A DNA stretch of 6,452 bases from Candidatus Cloacimonadota bacterium (GTDB lineage Bacteria; Cloacimonadota; Cloacimonadia; Cloacimonadales; Cloacimonadaceae): positions 1 through 6,452 of the forward strand of contig JAGOGT010000069.1 in assembly GCA_017996595.1 (NCBI GenBank), given 5' to 3'. Below the pieces are notes generated by a model. It did no database searches. It was given only the letters and a program-made list of their open reading frames with translations, and had not been told where the DNA came from. The position numbers were made by a program, and so were the translations under genes. Of this stretch, positions 1 through 5,737 are shown piece by piece; position 1 is the stretch's first letter, and every line of letters starts with the position of its first letter.

Positions 1-69
1 TAAAGTCGATAGGTAAAGCGGTCGATGTGGATAAAAGCATATCCAAGAAGATATCAGCAAAGACGTTAG

Positions 70-89
70 CCGTAGGCTTCAGCCTACGG
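70..89. repeat. Perfect 8-bp inverted repeat with TTCA loop (REP-like hairpin)
   Basis: Left arm CCGTAGGC (70-77), loop TTCA (78-81) and right arm GCCTACGG (82-89) form a perfect 8-bp GC-rich stem. No T-run follows, so it does not look like an intrinsic terminator. The left half (67-77, TAGCCGTAGGC) differs at one base from 280-290 (TAGCCGAAGGC) inside the downstream array, and on its own it can fold as GCC-gta-GGC. This suggests it belongs to the same repeat family as the array. REP-like palindromes of this style are common intergenic elements in many bacteria; assignment to a named family is not possible from sequence alone. Confidence 0.8.
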
Positions 90-162
90 GCAGATGATAG
101 ATATTAAGCGATGTAGTACAGCCCCCCTCTGAAAGGGATAAAATCACTCACAAAGAAGAAGT

Positions 163-362
163 TCTCACATTGCAACTCTCACAGGACGCAGTCCTCTCAC
201 AGCCTGCTCTCACATGCCGCAGGCATCTCACTACGACGTAGCCGTCTCACTTCCGCAGGTCTCACAGCTTGCTCTCACATAGCCGAAGGCATCTCACTAC
301 GGCGCAGCCGTCTCACTTCCGCAGGTCTCACAGCTTGCTCTCACATGCCGCAGTCCTCTCAC
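163..362. repeat. TCTCAC-punctuated array of mini-palindromes (13 words, 65-66 bp higher-order unit)
   Basis: Exact TCTCAC occurs 13 times, starting at 163, 177, 195, 208, 226, 245, 260, 273, 292, 311, 326, 339 and 357. The step sizes (14, 18, then 13-18-19-15, 13-19-19-15, 13-18) reveal a four-part higher-order unit: copy A 195-259, copy B 260-325, and partial copy C 326-362. Most inserts are self-complementary around a three-base GNN loop: GGAC-gca-GTCC (184-194), TGCC-gca-GGCA (215-225), CTAC-gac-GTAG (231-241), GCC-gaa-GGC (282-290) and CGGC-gca-GCCG (300-310). AGC-nn-GCT recurs at 201-208, 266-273 and 332-339. The array is neither CRISPR-like nor coding. Its function is unknown to me. 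Confidence 0.9.
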
Positions 363-382
363 CCAAAAAAGAATTCCCTTGA

Positions 383-394
383 CACCTACAGGTG
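383..394. promoter_or_regulatory. Small inverted repeat, possible operator
   Basis: CACCT (383-387) and AGGTG (390-394) form a 5-bp palindrome with a 2-bp spacer. It overlaps the end of a TTGACA hexamer (379-384) and lies just upstream of the sigma-54-like element. It could be a regulator half-site pair or chance; its position in the promoter zone is the only functional hint. Confidence 0.25.
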
Positions 395-406
395 CTTTCC
401 ACGATT

Positions 407-423
407 TTGGCACGGAAATGGCA
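407..423 (+). promoter_or_regulatory. Sigma-54 (RpoN)-like -24/-12 promoter
   Basis: The sequence TTGGCACG-GAAA-TGGCA matches the RpoN consensus YTGGCACG-N4-TTGCW at every specified position except one (TGGC instead of TTGC). The invariant GG (409-410) and GC (421-422) are exactly 12 bp apart, as the -24/-12 geometry requires. Transcription would begin near 434, giving a leader of about 26 nt that still contains the Shine-Dalgarno at 446-453. Such promoters need an AAA+ enhancer-binding protein bound upstream, and the repeat array occupies that upstream space. Whether this organism has RpoN cannot be seen here. Confidence 0.55.
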
Positions 424-445
424 AATATGTCGATGAAATAGTTCC

Positions 446-453
446 GGGAGGAG
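446..453 (+). promoter_or_regulatory. Strong ribosome binding site that fixes a TTG start
   Basis: GGGAGGAG lies 6 nt before the TTG at 460. It is the best Shine-Dalgarno in the window. No in-frame ATG exists before residue 41, inside the conserved region, so this site decides the unusual TTG start. A GTG at 490 is the alternative but lacks a comparable SD. Confidence 0.75.
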
Positions 454-458
454 ATAAA

Positions 459-472
459 CTTGTTCAAACAAG
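459..472 (+). promoter_or_regulatory. Inverted repeat spanning the start codon of the first gene
   Basis: CTTGTT (459-464) and AACAAG (467-472) are perfect complements separated by two bases. In mRNA this could fold as a 5-bp stem with a UCAA loop, which would place the UUG initiation codon in the stem. The stem is AU-rich and probably weak, so a regulatory role is only a possibility. Confidence 0.3.
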
Positions 473-1758
473 CCACCGCGGTTGCTGAAGTGGGAAGCAT
501 AAAGATCAGGATATTGTGCCTTATTTTTTTATTGGGGCTGATCCTGAGAGTGCCGCTATATGCGGAAATCCTGATCCCCATGGATGCCACGCAGAGCAAT
601 CACCTGAAGGCCTATGGAGTCGCTTTTGAAGGGCTGAAGGACAAGCTGGTGATCAAGTGGCTCTTAAATTATCGGGGTGGCAGTTTTCTTTTCCCTGATT
701 CCGAAGGCATCGTAGCCCAGTGCAATATCCGCGGCGTACGCTATGAAACGGTATCTTCCTCGCAAGTAGCCGCAATTCTTACGGAGATTCAAGAAGCCAA
801 TATGGAAAGCCTGGTGCTGGAAAAAGAGCCCAAAATCGCGGTGTATATTCCTCCCAATACGCTGCCCTGGGATGACGCGGTAACCATGGCCCTTGAATAT
901 GCGGAGATCGAATACGAACGCTTGTGGGATGATGAGGTGCTGGAAGGTAAGCTGAAGGATTATGACTGGCTGCATCTGCATCACGAAGACTTCACGGGGC
1001 AATATGGCAAGTTCTATGGTTCCTACCGGCACATGCCCTGGTACCAGAATGATGTGCGCATCAACGAAGCTATGGCTACCAAGCATGGATTTAACAAGGT
1101 TTGGGAGCTGAAACACGCGGTGGCGGAAAAGATCAGAGACTACGTGCAAAATGGTGGTTTTATGTTTGCCATGTGCGCGGCCACGGATACTTATGACATT
1201 GCTCTGGCTGCCAAAGATGTGGATATCGTGGATGCGGCAATAGATGGTGACGGCATTGATCCGCAGTATCAGAAAAAGCTGGACTATAGCCGCACCTTTG
1301 CCTTCGAGAATTTTAATCTGCGCACCAATCCCTACGAATATGAATTTTCCGATCTGGATGCCAGTGATTACTCCATGCAGCGTGGCGCGGAAGCCGATTA
1401 CTTCCAGCTCTTTGATTTTTCGGCAAAGTACGATCCGGTGCCCACGATGCTAACCCAATGCCACACGAATGTGATCTATGGATTTCTGGGACAAACTACA
1501 TCATTCTTTAAAGATAAAGTGAAAAAAAGCGTGATCATTCTGGCAGAAGTGCCGGGTCAGAATGAAGTTAAATATGTTCACGGCAATATCGGCAAAGGCA
1601 CTTTCACCTTTTATGGCGGCCATGATCCCGAAGATTATCAGCACAAGGTGGGCGATCCGGAAACAATTCTGGAGCTTTATAAAAACTCTCCGGGTTATCG
1701 CCTGATTCTGAATAACGTGCTCTTCCCCGCCGCGGAAAAGAAACAACTGAAAACATAA
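460..1758 (+). CDS. Exported conserved protein of the family often labelled 'asparagine synthetase B' (function unknown)
   Basis: This 432-residue protein begins at TTG with an SD at 446-453. Residues 15-35 look like a signal peptide: basic KIR, a hydrophobic core, then a likely cut after LYA (about residue 35). I recall the mature sequence as closely similar to Bacteroidota proteins that pipelines name asparagine synthetase B; conserved blocks include IPMDATQSNHLKAYG (39-53), LHLHHEDFTGQYGKF (171-185), GFMFAMCAATDT (233-244) and YGGHDPEDYQH (385-395). The AsnB hallmarks are absent: there is no catalytic Cys at residue 2 and no SGGxDS pyrophosphate loop, and an exported AsnB would have no ATP. 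The Cys239 context resembles a nucleophile elbow, and the final GKGTFTFYGGHDP segment recalls GATase-I/ThuA-like folds (inference). It is first in a tight operon, 12 bp before the MCE gene, so an envelope role is likely. Gene call is sure; function is not known. Confidence 0.9.
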   Translation: MFKQATAVAEVGSIKIRILCLIFLLGLILRVPLYAEILIPMDATQSNHLKAYGVAFEGLKDKLVIKWLLNYRGGSFLFPDSEGIVAQCNIRGVRYETVSSSQVAAILTEIQEANMESLVLEKEPKIAVYIPPNTLPWDDAVTMALEYAEIEYERLWDDEVLEGKLKDYDWLHLHHEDFTGQYGKFYGSYRHMPWYQNDVRINEAMATKHGFNKVWELKHAVAEKIRDYVQNGGFMFAMCAATDTYDIALAAKDVDIVDAAIDGDGIDPQYQKKLDYSRTFAFENFNLRTNPYEYEFSDLDASDYSMQRGAEADYFQLFDFSAKYDPVPTMLTQCHTNVIYGFLGQTTSFFKDKVKKSVIILAEVPGQNEVKYVHGNIGKGTFTFYGGHDPEDYQHKVGDPETILELYKNSPGYRLILNNVLFPAAEKKQLKT

Positions 1759-1761
1759 GGA
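1757..1761 (+). promoter_or_regulatory. Ribosome binding site overlapping the upstream stop codon
   Basis: AAGGA shares two bases with the TAA stop (1756-1758) of the preceding gene and sits 9 nt before the GTG at 1771. It supports the GTG start over the ATG at 1792, which has no SD. The overlap suggests translational coupling. Confidence 0.6.
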
Positions 1762-1770
1762 CTTACTGTA

Positions 1771-2673
1771 GTGAAGAAATTCTACCCCCAAATGCGCAAT
1801 ATACAGATCAGAACCGGTATCTGGACAGTGTTTATCGCCCTTGTTATGATTTTTGGTTATCTCTGGATGAGCAATAAGATCACCACGAAAAGCCAAAGAG
1901 ACCTGCAGATCTCCTTTGATGATGTGCAAGGACTGGAAGTGGGCGACAAAGTGATGTACCGCGGTATGGAAGCAGGACGAGTTAAAAAGCTGCAAACGAA
2001 GAGCGATCAGATCCTGGTGACGGTGAGGGTCCTATCCGGCATAGAGCTTTTGGAAGGCAGCCGCTTTCAGGTTTGGGACAGCAGTTTGATGGGCGGAAAG
2101 GTGCTGCTGATCGTTCCCGGAGAAGGTCCCGGCAAGCTGAATACAGCTATAACGCAATTCGGCGAAGCACCCGAAGGGATGATGGATCTCATTTCGCGTG
2201 CTTCTACTACTCTGGCGGAATTGCAGATCACCATGGAAAGCATGAAAAGCCCCGGCGGCCTGAATGACAAGGTGAATTCCCTGGTAAATAATGCCGATCA
2301 AACGGTGGTAAGCGCCAAAAAACTAACCGATAGCATCGAACGGGATTTGGGCAGAACCATCGAACGCATCGATCTGCTGGTAACCGAAGTAAATAGCGTG
2401 GTGAAAGAAAACCGCAGCCCCCTGCAGCTTACCCTGAAGGAAGCTCCCGGATTGCTGAGCAATATCAATGGTACGCTGGATAGCCTGAGGGTGCTTTCCG
2501 GCAGCCTGGCCCAAAGCACAGAAGCTTTAAACAACGGGGAAGGTACTGCTGCCAAACTTCTGCAAGACGATGAATTGTATGTAAGGATGCTAAAGAGCCT
2601 GGAAAATCTGGAAATACTGGTTCAGGACATCAAGGCCAATCCCAAGAAATACGTTAAGTTTAGTTTGTTTTAA
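1771..2673 (+). CDS. MCE (MlaD-like) domain protein, lipid transfer subunit
   Basis: This 300-residue protein has one N-terminal membrane segment (about 15-33) and would be anchored in the inner membrane with the rest in the periplasm. A single MCE domain covers about residues 45-117. Its core is visible as VQGLEVGDKVMYRGMEAGRV (52-71), with the spaced glycines typical of the family, followed by the VWDSSLMGGKVLLIVPG strand region (101-117). Residues 135-255 are predicted helical, rich in heptad-like Leu/Ile/Val, as in the helical tube-forming tails of MCE proteins. A C-terminal block, GEGTAAKLLQDDELY (256-270) then NPKKYVKFSLF (290-300), matches the tail I know from FCB-group MCE proteins. 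In Mla systems MlaD hexamers pass phospholipid between membranes, driven by MlaE/MlaF. No permease or ATPase is in this window, so they must be elsewhere or the protein works differently. It starts with GTG and ends 8 bp before the next gene. Confidence 0.92.
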   Translation: MKKFYPQMRNIQIRTGIWTVFIALVMIFGYLWMSNKITTKSQRDLQISFDDVQGLEVGDKVMYRGMEAGRVKKLQTKSDQILVTVRVLSGIELLEGSRFQVWDSSLMGGKVLLIVPGEGPGKLNTAITQFGEAPEGMMDLISRASTTLAELQITMESMKSPGGLNDKVNSLVNNADQTVVSAKKLTDSIERDLGRTIERIDLLVTEVNSVVKENRSPLQLTLKEAPGLLSNINGTLDSLRVLSGSLAQSTEALNNGEGTAAKLLQDDELYVRMLKSLENLEILVQDIKANPKKYVKFSLF

Positions 2674-2676
2674 GGA
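2672..2676 (+). promoter_or_regulatory. Ribosome binding site overlapping the upstream stop codon
   Basis: AAGGA overlaps the TAA stop (2671-2673) of the MCE gene and lies 5 nt before the ATG at 2682. The same TAAGGA stop/SD arrangement as at the first junction points to coupled translation of genes 1-3. Confidence 0.6.
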
Positions 2677-2681
2677 TAATA

Positions 2682-5600
2682 ATGAAGCATATAAGCATCC
2701 TGCTGTTACTGATCGTGATCTGTAGCTTGGGCAGTGCCCTCTCCTTCGGTCAGAACAAGATTAATGCCAATGATGAAAACTGGTCGGTGCTCCAGACCAT
2801 GCATTTCGATATCTATTTCCCGAAGGGAGAAGATGAATTTGGCAAAACCGCGGCACTGATGGCTGAAGATATCTATTACTATATCAAGGCGGAATTTAAG
2901 ATTCCCATCCTCACGCGCATCCCGATCATTTTCTATGGCACCAAGAGCGAATTTCAAAGCACCAATATTATCTATCCGCTGCTCACGGAAGGGGTTGGAG
3001 GATTCACGGAAAGCCTTCGCAACCGGGTAGTGGTTCCCTTTGATGGCAGCTATCCGGCGCTGGAAGAACTGCTGGCGCATGAGCTTACCCATGCCTATGT
3101 GAATGCCATCGACAGCCGTTTTGAAAGTGCTCTGGTGTCGCTGCGTCCCACCGCTTTTCCCTTTTGGTTCTCGGAAGGGCTGCCGGAATATCTCTCCATT
3201 GGCGGCGAAGATGACTATAATAATATGTTCTTGCTGGATATGGTGATCAATGACAATCTGGGTGATCTGGACAATACCTATGGCTACCTGGCCTATCGCC
3301 TGGGAGAAAGCTTCCTTAGCTATATTGCCGATGAATGGGGCAAGGAAAAAGTTCCGGAATTCTTCTTCGCGCTAAGGGGCAGAGGCAATCAAAATGAGGC
3401 CACCAAGAAGGTTTTCGGGGTGGAATTCGAGGAGCTTCAGGATCGCTGGAAATATTATCTGAAGCGCAAGTATCTGCCTGCCATCGCCAATTTCAACATC
3501 CCCACACAGCGCTTTGAACAGCGCACCGACCACCGTAAGGATGGCTCTTACTTCAATTTTGCGCCCAGGTTTTCTCCGGATGGCAGCCGCTATGTTTATT
3601 ATTCCGATGCCGGAGCCAGATATAGCATCTGGATGGCCGGAACACAGGGACTTTCACGTCCGCGGATGATTCTCAAGGGCGAAAAGAGCGGTAAAACTGA
3701 AGAATTCTATTATTTCCGCAGTAGCCTCAGCTGGTTTCCGGATAACCGGCGCATCGCTTTCACCGCCAAAACTGCCAATGGCGACAAGATCCATATCTAC
3801 GATGTGGATAAGAAAAAATATCTTTTAAGCATCGCTCCGGAAGGTTTGGACGCGATCTATGAAGTGGATGTGGCACCCGATGGAAATTCGCTGGTGATCG
3901 CGGCACAGATGAACATGCAGGCTGATCTCTTTATTTATGATCTGAACTCCAAACAGCTTAGCCGGATTACTAACGACAGCTATAATGAAGCTCATCCCCG
4001 CTTCTCTCCGGATGGGGCTTTCATCGCCTATGACAGCGAACACATTATCGTTTCGCCCGAACCCCGCTATGGCATCTTTGCCAATCTGTCCTCGGATGTT
4101 TTCGTTTATAACCTGGATAGCGGCAGCGTGATGCAAATAACCAATGAAACTTATGATTGCACGAAGCCCATCTGGACCGAGGGGGGCAATAAACTCAGCT
4201 TTATCTCCAATAAGCATGATATCAGCGGCTTGGAAGTGATCGATCTGGCATCCGGAGCCAGAGCAGAAGTAATCGGCACTACCAGCGGCATCTATGCGGC
4301 CGATATCTCTGCTAAAGATGAGTATCTGCTGCTGTCCAATTTCTTTAAGGGCGGCTGGGATATCTATTTTGACGACAACCCTATGGCCGAGCTGAAATAT
4401 GAGCCCGGAACGCCGCCCCAAAACTTTGTTCGCAGTGATGAGCTGGTGGATACTATCGATCTGAAACGCCTGGATCTCTATGGCAAGATTAGCAAATCCG
4501 AACGTAAAAGAACCAATCCCAACCGGCCTGCCGATCCGCGCAGGCCCATGCTGAATACTTACCAATTCAGCCATGAGGATTCACTGCAGTTGTTTCCGGA
4601 TTATGCCTGGGATGCTAAGCCGGATAGCGTGAAAAACCCTCCGCAGGTAACGCCCTATCGCAATAAATTCGCCCTGGAATATCTCTGGGGAGGCATGGCT
4701 TATTCCTCTTCTGCCGGCACGATTGGCAACGTGGAGCTCGGCCTTAGCGACCTGATGGGAAATCATGGCATCGGTATCAGCCTCGGAGTTAGTGGCAAGC
4801 TGGCACAGAGCAATCTGGTGCTATCCTATATCTACCTGAAGAAAAGGGCGGATTATGGCTTTGGAATCTATAATTTTTATGATGAATCGCTCTACTGGGC
4901 TTATGACGATAATGGCGACACCGAGTACCTGAGACAAAACGACCAGCAATCGGGACTCTACCTGCTATACAGCTATCCCTTCAGCCGGTTTCTGCGCATG
5001 GAATTCGATGCCAGCCTCTATCAGGCCAAGCAGAGCTGGGACTATCTGCCTGCAGCCAATGTGGATGACGAAGAATGGATAGAGGATATCTTGCCTCAAA
5101 CCAAAGATACTGTTTATGCTCCGGGGCTCAGCCTGGTGCATGATAATACTTTGTCGGGATCCACAGGGCCCCTGATAGGCTTCCGGGGCATCTACCATAT
5201 CCGTAAAAGCTTTGCCCTGGAGGATATGGAATACCTCACCAACTATCTCGATCTGCGCAGCTACACCCTCTTCAGCAAAAGATACAGCTTTGCCATGCGT
5301 CTGAATGGAGCGATCAGCACCGGTAAAAGTCCCGATCGTTTCAGCCTGGGCGGATATTATGGAGTGCGCGCTTTAGATACCAATATCAGCGGTGAAAAGA
5401 AAGTGCTGGCAAGTGCTGAACTGCGCTTTCCCTTCTTTGAATATATCAGCCTGGCCTTCCCCATTCCCCTAACCCTGGGTGGCATCAGAGGCAGCATGTT
5501 TGTGGACGCCGGAAGCGTTTGGGATGATAATGACAAATTCCGGGGCATGAGGGATGGCAAGCTGGAAGACATCAAGCTGGGCTATGGCTTTGGACCACGC

Positions 5601-5705
5601 TTGAATATCGGATATTTTGTATTGAAACTGGATATTGCCTGGCAATCTGACCTTTCCAGGATCTCCAAGCCCCTATATTACCTTAGCCTTACCGAAGATT
5701 TTTAA
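2682..5705 (+). CDS. Peptidase MA-like / TolB-like propeller / Omp85-type barrel fusion, outer-membrane protein
   Basis: This 1007-residue protein has three parts. After a signal peptide (1 to about 23; no lipobox), residues 30-265 form a peptidase-MA-like gluzincin domain: HELTH (133-137) supplies two zinc-ligand His and the catalytic Glu134, and WFSEGLPEY (162-170) supplies the likely third ligand Glu165. Residues 285-560 contain six PD40/TolB-like blades with motifs such as PRFSPDGSRYVYYSD (295-309), SWFPDNRRIAFTA (350-362), VDVAPDGNSLVIAA (395-408), PRFSPDGAFIAYDSE (439-453), PIWTEGGNKLSFISN (496-510) and ADISAKDEYLLLSN (540-553). A basic, Pro-rich linker (600-660) leads to a beta-barrel (about 660-1007) of Omp85/BamA type, with FSLGGYYGVRAL (887-898) resembling the VRGY loop and FVDAGSVW (940-947). 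The last residue is Phe, the usual BAM signal. There are no POTRA repeats. The peptidase and propeller should face the periplasm. Similar architectures occur in FCB bacteria annotated as BamA/TamA-family; I know of no assigned function. Confidence 0.9.
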   Translation: MKHISILLLLIVICSLGSALSFGQNKINANDENWSVLQTMHFDIYFPKGEDEFGKTAALMAEDIYYYIKAEFKIPILTRIPIIFYGTKSEFQSTNIIYPLLTEGVGGFTESLRNRVVVPFDGSYPALEELLAHELTHAYVNAIDSRFESALVSLRPTAFPFWFSEGLPEYLSIGGEDDYNNMFLLDMVINDNLGDLDNTYGYLAYRLGESFLSYIADEWGKEKVPEFFFALRGRGNQNEATKKVFGVEFEELQDRWKYYLKRKYLPAIANFNIPTQRFEQRTDHRKDGSYFNFAPRFSPDGSRYVYYSDAGARYSIWMAGTQGLSRPRMILKGEKSGKTEEFYYFRSSLSWFPDNRRIAFTAKTANGDKIHIYDVDKKKYLLSIAPEGLDAIYEVDVAPDGNSLVIAAQMNMQADLFIYDLNSKQLSRITNDSYNEAHPRFSPDGAFIAYDSEHIIVSPEPRYGIFANLSSDVFVYNLDSGSVMQITNETYDCTKPIWTEGGNKLSFISNKHDISGLEVIDLASGARAEVIGTTSGIYAADISAKDEYLLLSNFFKGGWDIYFDDNPMAELKYEPGTPPQNFVRSDELVDTIDLKRLDLYGKISKSERKRTNPNRPADPRRPMLNTYQFSHEDSLQLFPDYAWDAKPDSVKNPPQVTPYRNKFALEYLWGGMAYSSSAGTIGNVELGLSDLMGNHGIGISLGVSGKLAQSNLVLSYIYLKKRADYGFGIYNFYDESLYWAYDDNGDTEYLRQNDQQSGLYLLYSYPFSRFLRMEFDASLYQAKQSWDYLPAANVDDEEWIEDILPQTKDTVYAPGLSLVHDNTLSGSTGPLIGFRGIYHIRKSFALEDMEYLTNYLDLRSYTLFSKRYSFAMRLNGAISTGKSPDRFSLGGYYGVRALDTNISGEKKVLASAELRFPFFEYISLAFPIPLTLGGIRGSMFVDAGSVWDDNDKFRGMRDGKLEDIKLGYGFGPRLNIGYFVLKLDIAWQSDLSRISKPLYYLSLTEDF

Positions 5706-5725
5706 GAAAAACACATAAAATAAAT

Positions 5726-5732
5726 AAGGAAG
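5726..5732 (+). promoter_or_regulatory. Ribosome binding site of the aminopeptidase gene
   Basis: AAGGAAG lies 5 nt before the ATG at 5738. The 32-bp gap it sits in is A/T-rich and contains no hairpin, so there is no sign of a terminator separating the last two genes. Confidence 0.6.
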
Positions 5733-5737
5733 AATCA

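Larger units (their letters stand above)
1..459. other. Non-coding leader region upstream of the operon
   Basis: No complete gene is visible here. It contains an isolated inverted repeat (70-89), the TCTCAC array (163-362), a promoter-like region (about 379-425) and a ribosome binding site. Frame 1 opens with TAA at 1-3 and has a second stop at 10-12. Frame 2 stops at 14-16. Frame 3 on the plus strand stays open from base 3 to a TAA at 105-107, so the last ~34 codons of an upstream gene could lie there. That stretch would have to translate straight through the 70-89 hairpin and shows no recognisable protein motif, so I do not call it. Bases 108-162 show nothing beyond a weak CCT/AGG pairing near 125-137. 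Confidence 0.7.

Noticed and set aside
3..107. 3' end of an upstream gene in frame 3
   Set aside because: It is open for 34 codons to TAA but has no recognisable motif and reads through the 70-89 hairpin repeat; too short and unsupported to call.
163..362. CRISPR array
   Set aside because: The invariant word is only 6 bp, inserts are 7-13 bp and repeat between units, and no cas genes are present; this is a tandem palindromic repeat, not repeat/spacer structure.
379..408. Sigma-70 promoter with TTGACA at 379-384
   Set aside because: The -35 hexamer is perfect, but at 17-18 bp spacing the -10 is CGATTT or GATTTT, a poor match. The overlapping sigma-54-like element is far better; dual control is not excluded.
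297..599. Minus-strand open frame of about 100 codons crossing the repeat array and the first gene
   Set aside because: It is antisense to the signal-peptide region of a well-supported gene and translates repeat sequence; no SD or recognisable motif.
2721..2726. Lipoprotein lipobox at Cys14 of the barrel fusion
   Set aside because: The residues before the Cys are Leu-Ile-Val-Ile, and Ile at -1 does not fit a lipobox; the segment is an ordinary signal peptide core.
3825..4574. Long minus-strand open frame (249 codons) inside the propeller region
   Set aside because: It is antisense to a gene with clear domain motifs in the plus frame; its composition is what a shadow frame of this codon usage gives, and no family motif is seen.
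5706..5737. Internal promoter for the aminopeptidase gene (TAAAAT at 5716-5721)
   Set aside because: The -10-like word occurs in an A/T-rich spacer, and no -35-like hexamer lies 16-18 bp upstream.
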